From the NCBI GenBank assembly GCA_963823045.1, contig CAWGKA010000004.1:167492-231491 (forward strand): a DNA stretch of 64,000 bases. The letters are read 5' to 3'. This DNA is from JADLGL01 sp963823045 (lineage in GTDB: Bacteria; Pseudomonadota; Alphaproteobacteria; Rhizobiales; Kaistiaceae). The translations under genes were made by a program, and so were the position numbers. The notes beneath the pieces were generated by a model that saw only the letters and a program-made list of their open reading frames with translations, had not been told where the DNA came from and did no database searches. Of the stretch, positions 61,853 through 64,000 are shown piece by piece; the first letter of the stretch is position 1; every line of letters starts with the position of its first letter.

Positions 61853-62021
61853 GCCTTACCCCACACTTACGCATACGCTACCGGCAGCGGCCACTGAGGC
61901 AGCCGTGCATCATTGCTAAAATTGTTCCGATTATCCTTGCAGTCGCGTTAACGCCGGCAGGCAAAGAAACGGGATTGCGTGGCCCAATTGAGGCTTGCGT
62001 TAAATAAGGCCAGGGATTTCG

Positions 62022-63005
62022 CTAGCCGCGCTGGCCGTAGCGAAGCCCGGCGCCGGGCCGTTCCTGCAGAACTTCGCGGTGAAAGCGGAACAATGCCGCC
62101 GGCCGCCCGCCAGTGGAATTATTTGTGCCGCCCGTGGGCTCGACCAGCCCCGCCGTCTCCACCAGCCGGCGGAAATTCTGCTTGTGAAGATGACGCCCGG
62201 CGATCGCCTCGACGGTCTGCTGCAACTCCGTCAGCGTGAACTCGGGCGCCATCAGCTCGAAGACGACCGGGCGATATTTCAGCTTGGCGCGAAGGCGCGA
62301 GATCGCCGTCGCCAGAATGCGCCGATGATCGTGCAGCATCGGTGCTCCAAGCTGCGGCAGATCGAGGCCAGGCGAAACCCGGCCGTCCCGCCGCGCCTCG
62401 GTCACTAGTCCGGCTTCGTAGAGGAGTTCGTACCGGTCAAGCGCCCGTTCTTCGTCCCACAGCCGGTCCGACAGCCCGAAAGCCTGCCTGAAGCGGTCCT
62501 GCCGACCGAGCGCCCGGCCCGGCGGGGCGCCGGCGGGGTCGGCTTCCACCCACGCCCTGAGGCGGGGCAGGACGATCTCTGCGAGGATAGGCGGCTCGCC
62601 GTCACGCCAGTCCTCCCATGGGAAGAAATCGTACCAGGGCCGCCATCGTGCGCCGGTCTCTGCCAGCATCGGCTCGGCGGTCGGGTCGCGCCGCGCCAGC
62701 GCCAGATAGCCTACCGAGACGGTGTGGCCGGGATCGCCATGGCGCGCGTGCCGGCCGCGATCCCCGAAAGTGTAGAGCTGCTCGACATAGCCTAGCTTGA
62801 GCGAAGTCTGTTCCTCGACCCAACTGCGCAGGCCGATTTCGAACGTGCGATGCCGCAGCGGATCGAACGGGCCGAAGGGTAGGGAGTTGGCCTCAAAGCC
62901 CTCAGAGGCCGACTGCGCCGCCAGGACGAGCGGGGTCTGCTTCTCCACGGCGACGATGACCGCGTTGAGGCCGATCTCAATCGGTGTTTGCGCGATGTCG
63001 CTCAT
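62022..63005 (-). CDS. nadQ: NadQ-like transcriptional regulator of NAD biosynthesis (NUDIX-HTH)
   Basis: 327 residues. An N-terminal NUDIX-fold domain (EIGLNAVIVAVEKQTPLVLAA...GLRSWVEEQTSLKLGYVEQLYTFGDRGR) lacks the GX5EX7REUXEEXGU catalytic box, so it probably binds a ligand rather than hydrolyses it. The C-terminal winged helix (PVVFELMAPEFTLTELQQTVEAIAGRHLHKQNFRRLVETAGLVEPTG) is the DNA-binding part seen in NrtR/NadQ proteins. It lies 2.3 kb beyond nadC and next to HD and YgfZ genes, a conserved Rhizobiales order. Predicted to repress nadABC through the palindrome at 56998. Confidence 0.8.
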   Translation of the reverse strand: MSDIAQTPIEIGLNAVIVAVEKQTPLVLAAQSASEGFEANSLPFGPFDPLRHRTFEIGLRSWVEEQTSLKLGYVEQLYTFGDRGRHARHGDPGHTVSVGYLALARRDPTAEPMLAETGARWRPWYDFFPWEDWRDGEPPILAEIVLPRLRAWVEADPAGAPPGRALGRQDRFRQAFGLSDRLWDEERALDRYELLYEAGLVTEARRDGRVSPGLDLPQLGAPMLHDHRRILATAISRLRAKLKYRPVVFELMAPEFTLTELQQTVEAIAGRHLHKQNFRRLVETAGLVEPTGGTNNSTGGRPAALFRFHREVLQERPGAGLRYGQRG

Positions 63006-63061
63006 GCGGCCAACGCGGCCACAATGACGCGGCAGACGATCGGGGCGCGAACCTTCGACAT

Positions 63062-63083
63062 CGGCTGAGTGTGATCTCAGCCG
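63062..63083. other. Inverted repeat between nadQ and HD hydrolase gene
   Basis: CGGCTGAG-TGTGAT-CTCAGCCG: a perfect 8-bp stem with a six-base loop, placed 57 bases upstream of the nadQ start and ten bases past the HD gene stop. No T-run follows on the minus strand, so it is a weak terminator at best. It could be a regulatory site for nadQ; its half-sites are in the reverse order (CTGAG...CTCAG) to the nadA palindrome. Confidence 0.4.
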
Positions 63084-63092
63084 GCCCTCCGA

Positions 63093-63725
63093 TCAACTTT
63101 TGCTGCCGTTGACCGCAGCGAAGAACACGTCGAACTCGGCGCGGAAGCGCGCCTCAGCCACCGCCGTCGGCCAGGGCTCGAGGTCGAGCCGGCTGGCGGC
63201 GATGCGGGGCTGGCCAAAGAATTTCAGCGCTTCGCCACGCTCGAAACCGGCCAGCTTGACCGCCTCGTGAAAGGCCGAGACGCGGTCCGCGATCTTGATC
63301 GCGCTGGCCATCGCTGCAGGTAGCTGGTCAGGCAGACCGAAGCGGCGGTGCACGGCGACCGCGAGCCGCTTCTCCACGCCCCAATAGTCCGGGCCGATCA
63401 CCGCCTTGAAGGGTGAGATCATGTCGCCGATGACATATTCAGGCGCATCATGGAGCAGCGCCGCGAGGCGTCCGACAGCGCCGATGTCGGGAAAGAGCGC
63501 GTTGGTGATCGCCACCACGAGGATCGAATGCTGCGCCACGGAGAACGGGTGATCGCCCACCGTTTGCCCGTTCCATCGCGCCACGCGGGCAAGGCCATGC
63601 GCGATGTCGTCGATTTCGATGTCGAGCGGCGATGGATCGAGCAGATCGAGCCGGCGTCCCGACAGCATGCGCTGCCAGGCGCGGCGTTCGACATCGCCGA
63701 CCGGTTTCGCGCGGGGTGGGCTCAT
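63093..63725 (-). CDS. HD domain phosphohydrolase (YfbR-like)
   Basis: 210 residues. HD superfamily metal ligands are visible as HPFSVAQHSILVV (His), AALLHDAPEYVIGDM (HD) and AIKIADRVSAFHEAVKL (Asp). The arrangement resembles YfbR-type 5'-deoxynucleotidases, but the substrate is unproven. It overlaps the upstream YgfZ-like gene by four bases (ATGA) and is followed by nadQ on the same strand, so the three may be cotranscribed. Confidence 0.87.
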   Translation of the reverse strand: MSPPRAKPVGDVERRAWQRMLSGRRLDLLDPSPLDIEIDDIAHGLARVARWNGQTVGDHPFSVAQHSILVVAITNALFPDIGAVGRLAALLHDAPEYVIGDMISPFKAVIGPDYWGVEKRLAVAVHRRFGLPDQLPAAMASAIKIADRVSAFHEAVKLAGFERGEALKFFGQPRIAASRLDLEPWPTAVAEARFRAEFDVFFAAVNGSKS

Positions 63726-64000
63726 GAGGCAGCCGCGTCGAGCTTGAAGCGTGCCCAGGAGGGCAGAACGATTTCGACCGCCTGGCCCTTGGCCGTGAGC
63801 TGCTGGCCGGAGGCGATAGCTTCGGCCGCGCGGTCGAGCCGGACGGTGGCAAGTCCGATGCTTCCATCGCTGGAGCTGATGGTGCCGATCGCTTGGCTGC
63901 CAGCAACGATCTCTGCGCCGCCTTCAAGGTCGCTGCCGCGCACCTGCACGATGCGGCGGCGCGCCGTGCCACGATGCTCCATCCGCGCCACCACCTCCTG
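63722..64000 (-). CDS. YgfZ/GcvT folate-binding protein, 5'-truncated by the window edge
   Basis: Only the last 92 codons are present; the frame is open to base 64000, so the start lies outside. The diagnostic CAF17/YgfZ motif is partly visible at the edge as QEVVARMEHRGTARRRI (full form KGCYVGQE-V-RM-HRG). YgfZ is a tetrahydrofolate-binding protein that supports iron-sulfur enzyme repair and assembly, relevant to IspH and NadA encoded nearby. The GTG at 63994 is internal, not a start. Confidence 0.88.
   Translation of the reverse strand, partial: QEVVARMEHRGTARRRIVQVRGSDLEGGAEIVAGSQAIGTISSSDGSIGLATVRLDRAAEAIASGQQLTAKGQAVEIVLPSWARFKLDAAAS

Noticed and set aside
63062..63083. Hairpin upstream of nadQ as a second NadQ operator for autoregulation
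   Set aside because: Its half-sites are CTGAG...CTCAG with a six-base centre, whereas the nadA palindrome has CTCAG-A-CTGAG. The order and spacing differ, so it is not the same site.

Overview
The window is a gene-dense, GC-rich stretch of an alphaproteobacterial chromosome, most likely from the order Hyphomicrobiales (Rhizobiales). Supporting this are a CcrM-type GANTC methyltransferase with a CtrA-like half-site in its promoter, the coxB-coxA-ctaB-small protein-ctaG-coxC-DUF983-SURF1 order, ATP synthase with separate b' and b subunits, paired invasion-associated locus B proteins, a NadQ-type NAD regulator, and short GGGGAGG-type palindromic repeats. The genus cannot be fixed from the sequence. 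No rRNA, tRNA, CRISPR array, prophage or insertion sequence was seen. This is core genome with a few small repeat elements.

Layout. 1-2.4 kb: end of aroC, a RibB fusion and a small secreted protein. 2.5-8.6 kb (minus): an operon-like run of enoyl-CoA hydratase, HDAC-like hydrolase, xseB, dxs, MFS transporter and tlyA. 8.7-16 kb: a Sua5-type tRNA-modification enzyme, a DnaJ-like chaperone, pdxH, a Kef-type antiporter, tldD and two IalB proteins. 16.3-22.8 kb (plus): the cytochrome c oxidase operon with its heme and copper assembly factors. 22.8-35.2 kb: YqgE, a DsbD-alpha-like protein, and a long minus-strand run (thrC, M16 peptidase, GNAT, GGDEF/EAL protein, ispH, thrB, rnhA) with a von Willebrand factor A protein upstream. 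35.3-43.2 kb: ccrM, mutY, smc, two DsbA-like proteins and a DUF721 protein. 43.3-46 kb: the Fo half of ATP synthase behind a good sigma-70 promoter. 46-52.8 kb: rnhB, a radical SAM protein, ispE, a TPR protein, a polyprenyl diphosphate synthase, a DUF2007 protein and a TrmN6-like methyltransferase. 53-56.9 kb: glyQ and glyS separated by a DUF559 nuclease-like gene plus a palindromic repeat that together leave one uninterrupted frame into glyS. 57-60.6 kb: the nadABC operon behind a perfect 21-bp palindrome. 60.6-64 kb: a repeat element, a SleB-like hydrolase, NadQ, an HD hydrolase and the end of a YgfZ-like gene.

Functional links. Three MEP-pathway genes (dxs, ispE, ispH) and a polyprenyl synthase feed quinone synthesis, and ctaB feeds heme synthesis, both used by the oxidase and ATP synthase encoded here. 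thrB and thrC complete threonine synthesis. The nadABC operon, its likely operator and the likely repressor (nadQ) lie within 6 kb of each other.

Two global oddities stand out. Six genes (xseB, the Sua5 gene, the TPR gene, trmN6, nadA, nadB) are each broken by exactly one extra base, and in three of them removing that base recreates a GANTC site, the target of the CcrM encoded here. Five of eight convergent gene pairs overlap by exactly four bases through a shared stop tetramer (CTAG, TTAG or CTAA), leaving no room for terminators.
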